Counted from the stretch's first letter, positions 1-9,170 are shown. The stretch: DNA of 54,119 nt from an uncultured Pseudomonadota bacterium (GCA_949290295.1 CASERH010000014.1:1-54119); one strand, 5' to 3'. Numbers and translations are program-made. The notes: generated by a model not told the origin, from the letters alone.

Positions 1-194
1 TCAGAAACGTTACCATAGTAGGTTTTCAATTTCTGTTTTGCATACAACTGAGTGCCATAGTCAGTTTGTTTTTTTCTTCTCTGACCATGTTGGCCGGGAG
101 CATATTCTCTCTTGGCTACAGAGCTGTTTGGGTTGCCCCAAATCGGGCCGTATTGGCGCTCTTTTTTCTTCTTTGCAGAAACGATACTTTTCAT
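1..194 (-). CDS. rpsD: 30S ribosomal protein S4, 5' part (runs off left edge)
   Basis: Ribosomal protein S4 binds 16S rRNA early in 30S assembly. The gene reads on the minus strand from ATG at 192-194 and is cut by the window edge, so only the first 64 residues are visible. Residues 28-42 read [15 protein letters not shown], the S4 N-terminal signature, followed by [13 protein letters not shown]. An AAGG ribosome-binding site lies at 204-207. The extreme N-terminus is divergent: WGNPNSS replaces the WGRPKSP-like stretch usual in S4, and no zinc-binding cysteines are present. The gene is divergent from the TPR gene at 408. Identification is secure despite the truncation. Confidence 0.93.
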   Translation of the reverse strand, partial: MKSIVSAKKKKERQYGPIWGNPNSSVAKREYAPGQHGQRRKKQTDYGTQLYAKQKLKTYYGNVS

Positions 195-407
195 CTATAT
201 TTTCCTTATTTTTTTTGATTTCACTTATTGTCCCGGTAGTTTTGGCTTATGCTGCCAAACGAGGCGGTTGTTCCGTCTTCATTCCCGGAAGTGCTCGCAA
301 TGTATAACATTAATTGCGATAAATCAAGAGTTTTTTTGCACAATTTTGTGGATTTTTAAAATTCTAAAGGCTAAAATACAGCAGATTTTAGTGAAAGTAT
401 TGAGCAT
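195..407 (-). promoter_or_regulatory. rpsD promoter and leader region (divergent intergenic)
   Basis: This is the gap between rpsD and the TPR gene. On the minus strand TTGATT (322-327) and TATACA (301-306) are separated by 15 nt and could be the rpsD promoter, leaving a leader of about 100 nt. The leader can form a hairpin with arms TTCCG (271-275) and CGGAA (286-290), closed further out by CGAG (260-263) with CTCG (294-297). A translational control site for S4 is possible but only inferred. No clear promoter for the rightward gene was recognised. Confidence 0.3.
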
Positions 408-2162
408 ATGTCTTATGAGCTAATGTTTCAAAATGCCGTCAAGCTCCATCAGGATGGGCAGCTTGATCAGGCAGAAAACCTTTACCGGCAAATCCTTGAG
501 ACCGTGCCGGAACAGCCGGACGTGCTCAATTTGCTGGGCCTTGTTGCCCAGGCCAAAGGAGCCCAAGACGAGGCTTGCCGCCTTTTTATGCAAGCTATCA
601 GGGCAAAACCGACAGAGGCTCCGTTCTATTATAATTTGGCGTTTTCTTTTAAGTTGAACGGAAAACCTAAAGAGGCTTTGGAAAATTTTCGTAAGGTTAC
701 GGAACTGGCGCCGGAAATCAAGGAAACTTATAACGAAATTGCCCTCCTGCTCCAACAGGAAGGAGATGTCGACGGCGCCAGAAAAAATTGGCAATATGCC
801 ATCTCGTTAGATGCATCTTTTGCCGAGGCAAAAGCCAACTTCTCCATGAGTTATCGGCAGGAAAACGTTGTCAAAGCCTCGGAAGAACTTGTTCGGTTGG
901 CACAAGAATTTCCCTCGGAGACCCGAATTTTTTATTATCTTACTCAGCTCTATATCCAACGCAATCTATGGGAAAACGCTTGGCAAAGCGCTGTCAAGGC
1001 TAAGGAATTGGCACCGGCATCTGATGAAGTCAGGGTCCTTTTGGGGCAACTTTCTTGCCACGATAAACAATTTGAAAATGCTAAAATTTATTTTGCCAAG
1101 GCGGAGCTTCTTAATCCTTACAATATTGCGGCTCTGATCTCTTTGGCAGATATTTATAGTCGTGAGGGAGATTTTGAACAGGCAGAGCCAAGGTACAAAA
1201 GAGTTCTGGAGTTAGAGCCCAAAAATTTTGAGGCTCACAACAATTATGCGGAAATGCTTCAGCGTCAGGGCCGTTTGAGCGAGGCTTTAGAGGAATATAG
1301 AGCCGCCGTGATTCTTAATCCGAAAGCTGCGGAGGTGAGTAATAACTTGGCCCTTATTTTACGTGATCAAAACGAATATGATGAGGCCTTGGGGCTTTTG
1401 TTTAACGCCCTTACCCATGCACCAAACATGGAAGAAATATCCATCAATCTTTCTGAAACACTTATCCTATTGGCCAGAAAGGACTTAAATAAGGCTCTTA
1501 CAATTGCGCAAAACTGGCTTAGGAATTTTCCGGAAAATATCTTTGCCCAACAAACTTGTGCAGCCCTAAAAGGAGAAGACATTGGCAATAATAAAGTTTA
1601 TAGTGAAAAGTTGTTTGACCATTTTGCTGATAATTATGAGCTGGTTATCAAGAATTTGGGCTATTCAGCTCCGGTGGCTATGGGAAGAATTGCAGGACCT
1701 CTTAAAGGTACCGTTGTGGATTTGGGCTGTGGTACGGGGCTTGTGGCGCAGGCTCTTAAAAATGATGAAAATATCTTCATAGGGGTCGATATCAGCCAAA
1801 AGATGCTTGATGTTGCTGCCGAAAAACATCTTTATCAATCTTTGGTTAAGTCAGATATTGTTGATTATTTGCAAAAAAATCAGAATTTTGATTGGGCGGT
1901 GATGGGAGATGTTTTGGGCTACATCGACGATATTTCTCAAATAATAAATTTATTAAAAAACAAAAAAATATTGCTTTCTATTGAAGCTTTAGATGAAGAT
2001 AAAAACTACCAAATAATGCCTTCCGGACGCTATAAACATAATCCAAATTATGTCGAAAAACTCTTGAGAGATAACGGATTTGAGTGTATAACTAAAGAAG
2101 AAACAATTCTGCGTTATGAAAACGGTGAACCGGTGAAGGGCTTTATCTTTATGGGAGAATGA
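408..2162 (+). CDS. TPR-repeat protein with C-terminal SAM-dependent methyltransferase domain
   Basis: This 584-residue soluble protein starts with tandem tetratricopeptide repeats over roughly residues 5-380 (for example AVKLHQDGQLDQAENLYRQI near the start) and ends with a class I methyltransferase domain. Motif I, VVDLGCGTGL, is at about residues 434-443, followed by an acidic GVDIS strand. TPR-methyltransferase fusions occur in many Proteobacteria; the substrate is unknown and TPRs suggest a protein partner. It overlaps the Nudix gene by four bases (ATGA), so the two are probably co-translated. The start ATG at 408 has only a weak ribosome-binding site; a second in-frame ATG lies five codons in. 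Confidence 0.85.
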   Translation: MSYELMFQNAVKLHQDGQLDQAENLYRQILETVPEQPDVLNLLGLVAQAKGAQDEACRLFMQAIRAKPTEAPFYYNLAFSFKLNGKPKEALENFRKVTELAPEIKETYNEIALLLQQEGDVDGARKNWQYAISLDASFAEAKANFSMSYRQENVVKASEELVRLAQEFPSETRIFYYLTQLYIQRNLWENAWQSAVKAKELAPASDEVRVLLGQLSCHDKQFENAKIYFAKAELLNPYNIAALISLADIYSREGDFEQAEPRYKRVLELEPKNFEAHNNYAEMLQRQGRLSEALEEYRAAVILNPKAAEVSNNLALILRDQNEYDEALGLLFNALTHAPNMEEISINLSETLILLARKDLNKALTIAQNWLRNFPENIFAQQTCAALKGEDIGNNKVYSEKLFDHFADNYELVIKNLGYSAPVAMGRIAGPLKGTVVDLGCGTGLVAQALKNDENIFIGVDISQKMLDVAAEKHLYQSLVKSDIVDYLQKNQNFDWAVMGDVLGYIDDISQIINLLKNKKILLSIEALDEDKNYQIMPSGRYKHNPNYVEKLLRDNGFECITKEETILRYENGEPVKGFIFMGE

Positions 2163-2770
2163 AAATGGCTGACCAACTTATCGATATTTATGACAGTGAT
2201 ATGAATTTGCTGGGAACAGCCATGAAGTCCCAGGCCTATAGCGAGGGATTGTGGCACAAAAATGTCCATGTTTGGGTATTAGATGGGGATGATGTTTGGT
2301 TTCAGTTGCGTTCTCAAAATAAGCCCTACTACCCTTCTCTTTTGGATGCTACCGTTACCGGAAGTATTGAAACCGGAGAAACACCTAGACAGACAGCAAT
2401 AAGAGAATTTGAAGAGAAACTCGGCCTTTTGGTTTCTGAATCGGAATTTGAAAAATTGTTTACTTATAAATTTGTTGAAGATGCCACCGGCTTTTTAATC
2501 AGAGCTTTTTGCCCAATCTATGTTGTCAGAAAAAAGTTGAACGCTAAAGCTGTTATCTTTAATCCTGATGAGGTTGAGGCTCTTTTTAGGGCAAAACTCG
2601 ATGATTTGATTGATCTCTTTGCCGGTGATGTTAAAAACATTACATTGGTCGGCTATTCCAAAGATTCAAAAGCTCTGCAAAAACGTAAAGTTTCAGCTTC
2701 TGATTTTGCACCATACGGCGAGAATTACTATCTGAAGGTTTTGACTACCCTTGACAGGATGATTGGCTAG
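2159..2770 (+). CDS. Nudix hydrolase
   Basis: This 203-residue protein carries a complete Nudix box at about residues 68-90: Gly, five residues, Glu, seven residues, then REFEEKLGL, fitting GX5EX7REUXEEXGU. The family hydrolyses nucleoside diphosphates linked to another moiety using Mg bound by the box glutamates. The layout, with a strand rich in aromatic residues before the box, resembles the isopentenyl-diphosphate isomerase/YfcD-like branch, but the substrate cannot be told. It overlaps the upstream methyltransferase stop by four bases. An alternative ATG is two codons downstream (2165). A strong hairpin terminator follows. Confidence 0.88.
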   Translation: MKMADQLIDIYDSDMNLLGTAMKSQAYSEGLWHKNVHVWVLDGDDVWFQLRSQNKPYYPSLLDATVTGSIETGETPRQTAIREFEEKLGLLVSESEFEKLFTYKFVEDATGFLIRAFCPIYVVRKKLNAKAVIFNPDEVEALFRAKLDDLIDLFAGDVKNITLVGYSKDSKALQKRKVSASDFAPYGENYYLKVLTTLDRMIG

Positions 2771-2792
2771 TTTCTTTTGCCGTTTCTGGTAG

Positions 2793-2835
2793 AAAAAAAC
2801 CGCCTCTGGTCTTCTTACAGAGGCGGTCTTACTTT
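2793..2835. terminator. Intrinsic terminator between convergent genes
   Basis: A perfect 9-bp inverted repeat, CCGCCTCTG (2800-2808) and CAGAGGCGG (2818-2826), is preceded by an A run and followed by a T-rich stretch. It can serve both the Nudix gene and the convergent barrel gene. Confidence 0.8.
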
Positions 2836-2855
2836 ATAAAGGAGAGTCTATCCGA

Positions 2856-3428
2856 TTAGAAAGAATATTTCAAACCGGCGGTTACCTCGGCAATGTGATT
2901 CAAATCACGAGAGCCAATGTAGCCATAACGTCCGATTACACGAGCAGCCATGTGGTCTGTCAGTTGATACTGAGCACCACCACCGATACGGTAACCTACT
3001 TTGCTCTTGCTTACTTTATCGTTGTATTTCAACTCAGTGTCATAAACGGCAAGACCGGCTGTTCCGACCAAGCTGAATTTTTGCTCACAACCAAGAGGCA
3101 TATAGCCATACATATCCAAACCATAAGCATTGAATTTGAACTTTTTGGTGCCGCCGCCCTGATCTTCTTTCAGGTGAGCTTTACGAGAACCGCCAAACTG
3201 ATAGAAAGCTTCTAAGCTGGCATATTTGCCCATCTCAACACCGGCGTTGATCTTGGCAGAGTTGAAGTTTTCTTTGGCATGCTTGGCTGCACCTTTGAGG
3301 TCCAGATTGGTGTAGGCATAGTCAACACCAACATAGGGTTTCATTTCCTTCATGCTACTCATCATCTCAGCATTGGCTGAGGCAGCTACTAAACAGGCAA
3401 CACTTGCAAGTAATAATGTTTTCTTCAT
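2856..3428 (-). CDS. Outer-membrane beta-barrel protein
   Basis: This 190-residue protein has a classic signal peptide (lysines, hydrophobic stretch, SANA cleavage site near residue 20). Alternating amphipathic strands follow, and the chain ends in YSF, the aromatic C-terminus recognised by the BAM machinery. Glycine- and aromatic-rich strands such as VGYRIGGGAQYQLTDHMAAR fit an eight-stranded OmpA/Opa-like barrel. Specific function is unknown. A GGAG ribosome-binding site precedes ATG at 3426-3428. It stands alone, divergent from the glycosylase gene. Confidence 0.8.
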   Translation of the reverse strand: MKKTLLLASVACLVAASANAEMMSSMKEMKPYVGVDYAYTNLDLKGAAKHAKENFNSAKINAGVEMGKYASLEAFYQFGGSRKAHLKEDQGGGTKKFKFNAYGLDMYGYMPLGCEQKFSLVGTAGLAVYDTELKYNDKVSKSKVGYRIGGGAQYQLTDHMAARVIGRYGYIGSRDLNHIAEVTAGLKYSF

Positions 3429-3640
3429 TTTATAAAAACTCCATTTATAAATAGATTTTTGTTTTAAAATAAGTTGAAGTTCACGTTTTTTTGAGCACGA
3501 TCCTGTGCTCTACCCGTTCTACATATACTTGCAAAATCACTTTTAAAGGGGGTGAAATCAAAAAATATAAAAATTTTTTAAGTTTTTTTTTACGCGGTGT
3601 ATGTTTTACTTTTTGCAAATACACTATAAGGAGCTTTTTT

Positions 3641-4309
3641 ATGTCTTTTCGTTGCCCTGATAAATCTTGCTCTCTTTGTCCGAGGTTACTTGAATTTCGC
3701 GCTCAAAATGTGGCCAAATTTCCAACTTATTACAATGGCCCTGTTCCTCCTTTTGGAAGTTTGGAGGCGGAGATCTTAATCGTGGGTATGGCTCCTGGCT
3801 TAAATGGTGCAAACCAAACGGCCAGACCTTTTACCAATGATTATGCCGGCGATGTCCTCTATCCTATCTTGAAGGACAATGGTTTTGCCAAGGGTAATTA
3901 TGGTAAACGTAAAGATGACGGTTTCGAGCTTATTAATGTGAGGGTTACTAATGCCGTGCGTTGCGTGCCGCCGCAGAATAAGGTTACCGGTGATGAGGTC
4001 AAAAATTGCGGACGCTATCTTCAGCAAGAAATAGCCTCAATGCCAAACCTCAAGCTCATCCTTACTCTGGGAGGTGTTGCACACAATGCCGTACTCGGAA
4101 TTTTGGGTTACAAAAAAGCTGCATATAAATTTGCACATGGTGCTTTACATTTTCTGCCAAACCACAATTTGATGATGCTTAATTCTTATCATACATCGCG
4201 CTACAACATCAATACCGGTGTTTTAACCCCGCAGATGTTTGACCAGGTCATCAAGAAAATGAAGGAGTTATTAATTACTGATGCCGGCAAAACCCATGAA
4301 CGCCATTGA
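3641..4309 (+). CDS. Uracil-DNA glycosylase, family 5-like (UDGb), Fe-S containing
   Basis: This base-excision repair glycosylase removes uracil and related deaminated bases. The 222-residue reading from ATG at 3641 (AAGGAG just upstream) is preferred over longer in-frame starts back to 3491, which add AT-rich non-conserved residues. Residues about 48-63 hold GMAPGLNGANQTARPF, close to the UDGb active-site motif, and a later SYHTSRYNINTG matches the second motif. Cys10, Cys13, Cys108 and Cys123 are spaced like the 4Fe-4S ligands of families 4 and 5. The 3' end overlaps the convergent rnfA by 39 bases. Confidence 0.88.
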   Translation: MSFRCPDKSCSLCPRLLEFRAQNVAKFPTYYNGPVPPFGSLEAEILIVGMAPGLNGANQTARPFTNDYAGDVLYPILKDNGFAKGNYGKRKDDGFELINVRVTNAVRCVPPQNKVTGDEVKNCGRYLQQEIASMPNLKLILTLGGVAHNAVLGILGYKKAAYKFAHGALHFLPNHNLMMLNSYHTSRYNINTGVLTPQMFDQVIKKMKELLITDAGKTHERH

Positions 4310-4846
4310 CAGCAAACCTGCCGTAATCAAAGCTATGGGAGTGCCCTGCAAAGCAACCGGTATTTTGGTGTAGGCCAGTCTTTCTCTGATGCCTGCGAAA
4401 ATGACAATTGCCAGCGTAAAGCCCATGGCGCTTGCTAAGGCGTAGCAAACACCGGCCAGCAGCGTGTAATTTTTCTGAATTGTCAAAATAGCAATACCTA
4501 AAACTGCGCAGTTGGTGGTTATCAGCGGCAAAAATATGCCCAAAGCCTGGTATAATGCCGGAGAGACCTTCTTGATGATAATTTCTACCATTTGCACCAA
4601 GGCGGCAATTACCAAAATAAATGTGACAGTTATCATAAAGGTCAGGTTATAAGGCTGCAAAAACGTGTAATAAATCAGAAAAGTTACAATCGTTGATAAG
4701 GTCATAACAAACATGACCGCAAAGCCCATGCCGGCTGCTGTTGATATCTTTTTTGATACACCCAAAAACGGGCAAATTCCTAAAAATTGTGACAAAACAA
4801 TGTTGTTTACAAAAATTGCGGTGATGAAAATCATTAAATATGCCAT
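4271..4846 (-). CDS. rnfA: Rnf electron transport complex subunit A
   Basis: RnfA is an integral membrane subunit of the Rnf ferredoxin:NAD oxidoreductase, pumping ions with electron flow. The 191-residue protein is almost entirely hydrophobic, with about six membrane segments. It has NNIVLSQFLGICPFLGV near the N-terminus and TTNCAVLGIA in the middle, which carry the conserved intramembrane cysteines of the RnfA/RnfE family. GGAGG sits just before ATG at 4844-4846. It is the last gene of the operon, four bases after rnfE, and its tail overlaps the convergent uracil-DNA glycosylase gene. Confidence 0.95.
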   Translation of the reverse strand: MAYLMIFITAIFVNNIVLSQFLGICPFLGVSKKISTAAGMGFAVMFVMTLSTIVTFLIYYTFLQPYNLTFMITVTFILVIAALVQMVEIIIKKVSPALYQALGIFLPLITTNCAVLGIAILTIQKNYTLLAGVCYALASAMGFTLAIVIFAGIRERLAYTKIPVALQGTPIALITAGLLSMAFMGFAGISN

Positions 4847-4849
4847 ATC

Positions 4850-5443
4850 TTAAGCCCTCCGCAACTTATTAAACAATACAATCAGCCCTGCTAAAGCCAG
4901 AAAAGCTCCCGGCGGCATAATAAACAGCAACATCGGTGTGGCATCTTCTCCGACAAGCGGGTAGTTAAACACAGAGCCATTACCCAAAATTTCCCTTACA
5001 ATTCCAAGAGAGGTCAGCCCAATCGTAAAGCCTATTCCCATGCCGATACCATCTAATATTGACTGCCACAAGTTGTTTTTGGAGGCAAAGGCCTCTGCCC
5101 TGCCCAAGATGATGCAGTTTACAACAATGAGCGGAATGAATATACCCAAAGCCGCGTGCAATCCCGGCAGATATGCCGACATCAGCAAGTCAATTACGGT
5201 GACAAAAGCGGCAATAACCACAATATAAGACGGAATTCTCACCATGGGCGGAATAAAATTCTTGATTAGTGAGATGGCTGAGTTTGATAAAATTAACACA
5301 AACAAGGTTGCCAATCCCATGCCTAACCCATTGAATGCTGAAGTGGTGACACCTAAAGTCGGGCACATGCCAAGCAGCATTACAAATGTTGGGTTTTCTT
5401 TTATTATTCCTCTGGTCAGATTCTCATAACTTGTCTTATTCAT
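4850..5443 (-). CDS. rnfE: Rnf electron transport complex subunit E
   Basis: RnfE is the homologue and partner of RnfA in the membrane part of the complex. The protein has about six membrane segments with [20 protein letters not shown] near the start and [14 protein letters not shown] in the middle, both characteristic of the family. The ATG at 5441-5443 lies one base beyond the rnfG stop and gives the usual 5' end; the frame stays open 11 codons further upstream, inside rnfG. About 197 residues. Confidence 0.94.
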   Translation of the reverse strand: MNKTSYENLTRGIIKENPTFVMLLGMCPTLGVTTSAFNGLGMGLATLFVLILSNSAISLIKNFIPPMVRIPSYIVVIAAFVTVIDLLMSAYLPGLHAALGIFIPLIVVNCIILGRAEAFASKNNLWQSILDGIGMGIGFTIGLTSLGIVREILGNGSVFNYPLVGEDATPMLLFIMPPGAFLALAGLIVLFNKLRRA

Positions 5444-5444
5444 C

Positions 5445-6020
5445 TTATTTGCCTGCATTAAAGTTGTTGTATGCATCTACCGCTCTTTGGATAGCGTCTA
5501 TGACCGCGCGGGATGTTATTGTGGCGGCTGTTATGCCATCTATTTCGCCGCCGTCTTGCTTGACCTTAAATTTGTGGCGATTGGGATTAAAACCGTCAAA
5601 CTGATTTTTGAATTTTGGTTCGTCTGCTTTGGAGCCAAGACCTGGTGTTTCTCCATGCTTTAAGAGTTTGAAGCTTTTTACGGCGCCGTCTATGTAGAAG
5701 CCGACAATCAGGTCTATGCGACCACCAAAGCCGTTGTTTGAATAGGTTTTGATGGCAAACGAGTTGATGTTGCCATCTTTTCGGGCCGGGTAGAACTCTA
5801 ATTTATCTTTTTTATCCGGTGTTGTGATAATCATCTTCTCCGCAAAGGGATCGTTATCAAAATTCGTTACTACCTCGGAAATGGCTTCAAGTTGTTTTTG
5901 CTCTTGAGCTTTTTTTATGGGCTCTTTGGTGAGGTTGTATACACTTGAAAGGACAAAGGCAGAAAGAACGGCGATTGTCGTCAGGGTGATAAGCATTTTC
6001 AGAAAAGTCTTATAATTCAT
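5445..6020 (-). CDS. rnfG: Rnf electron transport complex subunit G (FMN-binding)
   Basis: RnfG has one N-terminal membrane anchor (about residues 8-28) and a periplasmic FMN-binding domain. The flavinylation motif appears as DGITAAT at residues 161-167, so the FMN acceptor should be Thr167. The usual SGAT core is changed to TAAT, with Ala in place of Gly. [15 protein letters not shown] is a typical RnfG/NqrC stretch. GGAGATAAGCC precedes the ATG at 6018-6020. It lies between rnfD and rnfE, four bases after rnfD. Confidence 0.93.
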   Translation of the reverse strand: MNYKTFLKMLITLTTIAVLSAFVLSSVYNLTKEPIKKAQEQKQLEAISEVVTNFDNDPFAEKMIITTPDKKDKLEFYPARKDGNINSFAIKTYSNNGFGGRIDLIVGFYIDGAVKSFKLLKHGETPGLGSKADEPKFKNQFDGFNPNRHKFKVKQDGGEIDGITAATITSRAVIDAIQRAVDAYNNFNAGK

Positions 6021-6023
6021 GGC

Positions 6024-7004
6024 TTATCTCCGTTGTCCATAAAGTCTTGGTTGCATATATTTATCTATCAGCGGCACAAAGGCATTCATGATTAGAATGG
6101 CAAAAGACACGCCTTCCGGATATGCACTGTATAATCTGATGATTACCGTTAAAATACCGCAACAAACGGCAAATAAAATCTGCCCTTTCTTGCTCATGGG
6201 TGATGTGGTGTAGTCTGTGGCCATAAATATGGCACCCAACATCAAGCCGCCGGAAAGGATATGCGTGAGAGGATCATAGCGGACATCACCGGTGATGAGC
6301 CACATTAGCCCGGTGATGGCAAAGACCGTGCCAATATAATAAAAGGGAATATGCCAGGTGATGACTCTGCGCCAAAGCATATAGGCTAAGCCGAGCAACA
6401 AGGCAAGAGCTGAAACCTCACCTATACAGCCACCGATATTGCCGATGAACATATCAAAATAGCTTGGCAGTTTGGCATTGATGTATGTGGCAGAGGTTTG
6501 GCCGTCTATGTGCTTTAGGATTCCCAATGTGGTGGCGCCCGTTTGCCCGTCCAAATCCAAAAACTTCAAAAATTCAGGTTTGGGCCATGATGTCATTTGC
6601 ACCGGAAAAGAAATAAATAAAAACACTCGGCCGACTAATGCGGGGTTAAATATATTCTTACCCAATCCGCCATAGCAAAGTTTACCTACAACAATTGCCA
6701 TAAAAGCGCCGACCAAAACCATCCATAGAGGAATTGAACTTGGTAGATTATAGGCCAGCAATAAGCCGGTGACAATGGCTGAAAAATCTGTTACCGTGTT
6801 CTCTTTGTGAAAGCAATAACGATTAAACAAGTACTCAAACCCGGCGCAGGCGGCAACCGATGTCAGAATAACCAAAAGTGCATTGATGCCGAAAAATAAA
6901 ACACCTACTAATGCCGCCGGCAACAATGCGATGGCAACATCCCTCATCAGGGATTTGGTGTCTTGATTGGTTTGCATATGGGGTGCAGTTGATATTTTTA
7001 ACAT
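6024..7004 (-). CDS. rnfD: Rnf electron transport complex subunit D (FMN-binding)
   Basis: RnfD is a polytopic membrane subunit that carries covalently bound FMN. The 326-residue protein has about nine or ten membrane segments. The flavinylation motif DGQTGATTLG places the acceptor threonine at about residue 158. Conserved stretches KNIFNPALVGRVFLF and ATDYTTSPMSKKGQ fit the RnfD/NqrB family. The start at 7002-7004 lies just after the rnfC stop. The ApbE encoded upstream is the enzyme that would attach the flavin. Confidence 0.95.
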   Translation of the reverse strand: MLKISTAPHMQTNQDTKSLMRDVAIALLPAALVGVLFFGINALLVILTSVAACAGFEYLFNRYCFHKENTVTDFSAIVTGLLLAYNLPSSIPLWMVLVGAFMAIVVGKLCYGGLGKNIFNPALVGRVFLFISFPVQMTSWPKPEFLKFLDLDGQTGATTLGILKHIDGQTSATYINAKLPSYFDMFIGNIGGCIGEVSALALLLGLAYMLWRRVITWHIPFYYIGTVFAITGLMWLITGDVRYDPLTHILSGGLMLGAIFMATDYTTSPMSKKGQILFAVCCGILTVIIRLYSAYPEGVSFAILIMNAFVPLIDKYMQPRLYGQRR

Positions 7005-7006
7005 GG

Positions 7007-8329
7007 TTATTTCTTCTTTTTCAGTTCTATTTTGGCTAATTTACAATAATCCAAAAGTGGTATGTGTGCCGGGCATATGTAGGCGCAGCAGCCACATTCA
7101 ATACAATCTAAAACGTGGCAGTTCTTTACCTCATCTATTTGGTTGGCACGCATCAAGCGCCCAATTAGAAACGGCTGCAGGCCCATTGGACAGGCTTCGG
7201 CGCATTTGCCACAGCGGATACAATCTTCAGCAAGAGCCCCGATGTGATTTTGGTGATGGGGGCATTAATATTGAAGGCAGATGTTCCCATCATGGGGCCG
7301 CCAAATACGACTTGTGCTGTTTGCGGCGTAATTCCTCCTGCTTTTTCCAGCAGGTATGATGCCGGGGTACCTATTCGCACCAAATAATTGGCCGGGTGCA
7401 AGCAAGCATCGCCGCTTACGGTCACAACTCTTTCAAACAAAGGCTTGTTTTTCATGACCGCTTCATAAATAGCAAAAACCGTACCTACGTTTTGGACCAA
7501 GCAACCTGCATCCGCCGGAAGTTTACCGGAGGGAACCTCGCGGCCGGTGATGGCCGTGATTAATTGCTTTTCACCTCCTTGCGGGTATTTGGTGGCACAG
7601 ACCTGAACATTTACGCCAACATAAGTTTTGGTTATCTTGCTCAGGACTTCGATTGCTTTGGGCTTATTCTCATCTATGGCAATGATGGCGTTTTGAATGC
7701 CTAAAATCTTGTTTAATATCTTGGCGCCAATGACAATTTGCTCGCCTTTTTCTACCATTAGGCGGTCATCAGCGGTTAAAAACGGTTCGCATTCTATACC
7801 GTTTAAGATGAGTGTGTCTACCTTTTTGCCTTCCGGAATAGAGGTTTTCACCGGGGTGGGTGCCTTCCGGAATAGAGGTTTTCACCGGGGTGGGATATCC
7901 TGCCCCGCCCATACCGACAATACCGGCTTCTCTTATTTTGGCAATAATTTCTTCGGCCGTGTACGGAATCTCTCTATCAATATCCAGGCTTCTGTCAATA
8001 CTTGGTTCAAACTCGTCGCCTTCAACCTTGATGGTTATCATATCCTCAACATAGCCAAATTCGCCTTCGATGGCCTCTACTTTTAGGACCTCGCCGGAAA
8101 CTGAAGAATGGACATCGGCCGAGACAATGCCGTCTGCGTCTGCCAAAAGGGTTCCCACCTTTACCTTATCTCCCGGTTTGACCAGTATTTTGGCCGGGGC
8201 GCCGATATGCTGTTTGACCGGAATATAAACCGTTTCCGGCAGACCGGCAAAAATAATCGGCGAATCTGTGGTAATCTTATATTTATTCGGATGAATGCCG
8301 CCGAGAGGAAATGTTTTTATCTTAGTCAT
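7007..8329 (-). pseudogene. rnfC: Rnf complex subunit C, disrupted by duplication and frameshift
   Basis: RnfC binds NADH and FMN and carries two 4Fe-4S clusters. The gene starts at ATG 8327-8329 (MTKIKTFPLGGIHP) and its true end is TAA at 7007-7009, but three frames are needed. The first reads to GYPTPVKTSIPEG. Then an exact 34-bp tandem copy (7827-7860 and 7861-7894) shifts the frame, and the middle part (KKVDTLILNGIECEPFLTADD) continues in the second. At the C4 run 7237-7240 the frame shifts again; one more C would restore it. The third frame holds the ferredoxin domain CIRCGKCAEACPMG and CIECGCCAYICPAH, ending ELKKKK. Removing one repeat and adding one C would give about 429 residues. All flanking rnf genes are intact. 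Confidence 0.9.
7827..7894. repeat. Exact 34-bp tandem duplication inside rnfC
   Basis: Two perfect adjacent copies of a 34-bp unit occupy 7827-7860 and 7861-7894. Because 34 is not a multiple of three, the second copy throws rnfC out of frame. Deleting either copy rejoins the conserved reading frame exactly. Confidence 0.97.
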
Positions 8330-9158
8330 TATTCTTCTCCTCTTTGGTATAAATGATGGCGCCGGTTGGGCAGGCCTCGCGCAGAGCTTTTCCAAATTCC
8401 TCGGCCGAAACCGTATCCGGAATATAGGACAAATTGTTCTCTACCTTTACTTCTGCATTAACTTTGGTGCATTTTTGGCACGCAATGCAGGCGGCTTTGC
8501 AGTTTTTGCGAGCAATGGCGCCTTTTTGGGTGTTGCGGCAAGCGACATAGAGCATTTCTCCGTTTTCGGTTTTGGGTCTGATTTCAAACAGTCCCCGCGG
8601 GCACATCCTTACACAAGCGCCGCAAGATGTGCACTTGTTATGATCTATAATCGGAATGCCGGTCTCTTTATTCATGCTTAGGGCGCCGAATTTGCAGACC
8701 TTGATGCAATCACCCAAACGCAGGCAGCCTGTCGGACAGCCGGTTTGGCCGCTTGAGATGCGGGCAGCTATGCGGCAGCTGGTTATATGATCGTAGTTGA
8801 CTTTTAAGGGCGCGTTTTGGCAAGTGCCGTTGCAACGCAAAACCGCAGCGGTTGGTTTCTTTTCAACCTTGGCAAAACCACGCAGGGCGGCAATTTGATC
8901 CATCACTTGTTGTCCACCGACCGGGCAATATAAGCCGGCAAAACCTTTCTCATCTACAAAGGCGCAGGCTTGGGCAAAATCGTGGCAGCCGGCCTTGCCG
9001 CAGCCGCCGCAATTGGCCTGGGGCAACAGCGCGTCTATTTCCACAATCTTGACATCTTCGGCGATTGCAAATTTGCGCGAAACCAAATACAAAACAATGG
9101 CAGAAACTATCGCTATTCCGCCTAAAACCAGAACACTTAACAGAACCGTATCGTCCAT
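8322..9158 (-). CDS. rnfB: Rnf electron transport complex subunit B (ferredoxin-like)
   Basis: RnfB is the membrane-anchored iron-sulfur subunit that accepts electrons from ferredoxin. An N-terminal membrane helix is followed by the CGGCGKAGC cluster motif with a later LYCPVGG. Two ferredoxin-type motifs come next: CIKVCKFGAL after GCLRLGD, and CTSCGACVRMCP. More cysteines (CKAACIACQKC) and a final ACPTGAI follow. The ATG at 9156-9158 is taken as start, about 278 residues; an upstream TTG four codons earlier touches the rseC-like stop. The 3' end overlaps rnfC by eight bases. Confidence 0.94.
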   Translation of the reverse strand: MDDTVLLSVLVLGGIAIVSAIVLYLVSRKFAIAEDVKIVEIDALLPQANCGGCGKAGCHDFAQACAFVDEKGFAGLYCPVGGQQVMDQIAALRGFAKVEKKPTAAVLRCNGTCQNAPLKVNYDHITSCRIAARISSGQTGCPTGCLRLGDCIKVCKFGALSMNKETGIPIIDHNKCTSCGACVRMCPRGLFEIRPKTENGEMLYVACRNTQKGAIARKNCKAACIACQKCTKVNAEVKVENNLSYIPDTVSAEEFGKALREACPTGAIIYTKEEKNND

Positions 9159-9170
9159 TTTATAATCCAA

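Noticed and set aside
38..423. Rightward open frames before the TPR gene (89 and 103 codons)
   Set aside because: They lie antisense to rpsD or in its leader and have no recognisable protein; the minus-strand S4 reading is unmistakable.
3491..3640. Longer N-terminus for the uracil-DNA glycosylase
   Set aside because: The extra 50 residues are AT-rich and not family-like; AAGGAG sits right before ATG 3641.
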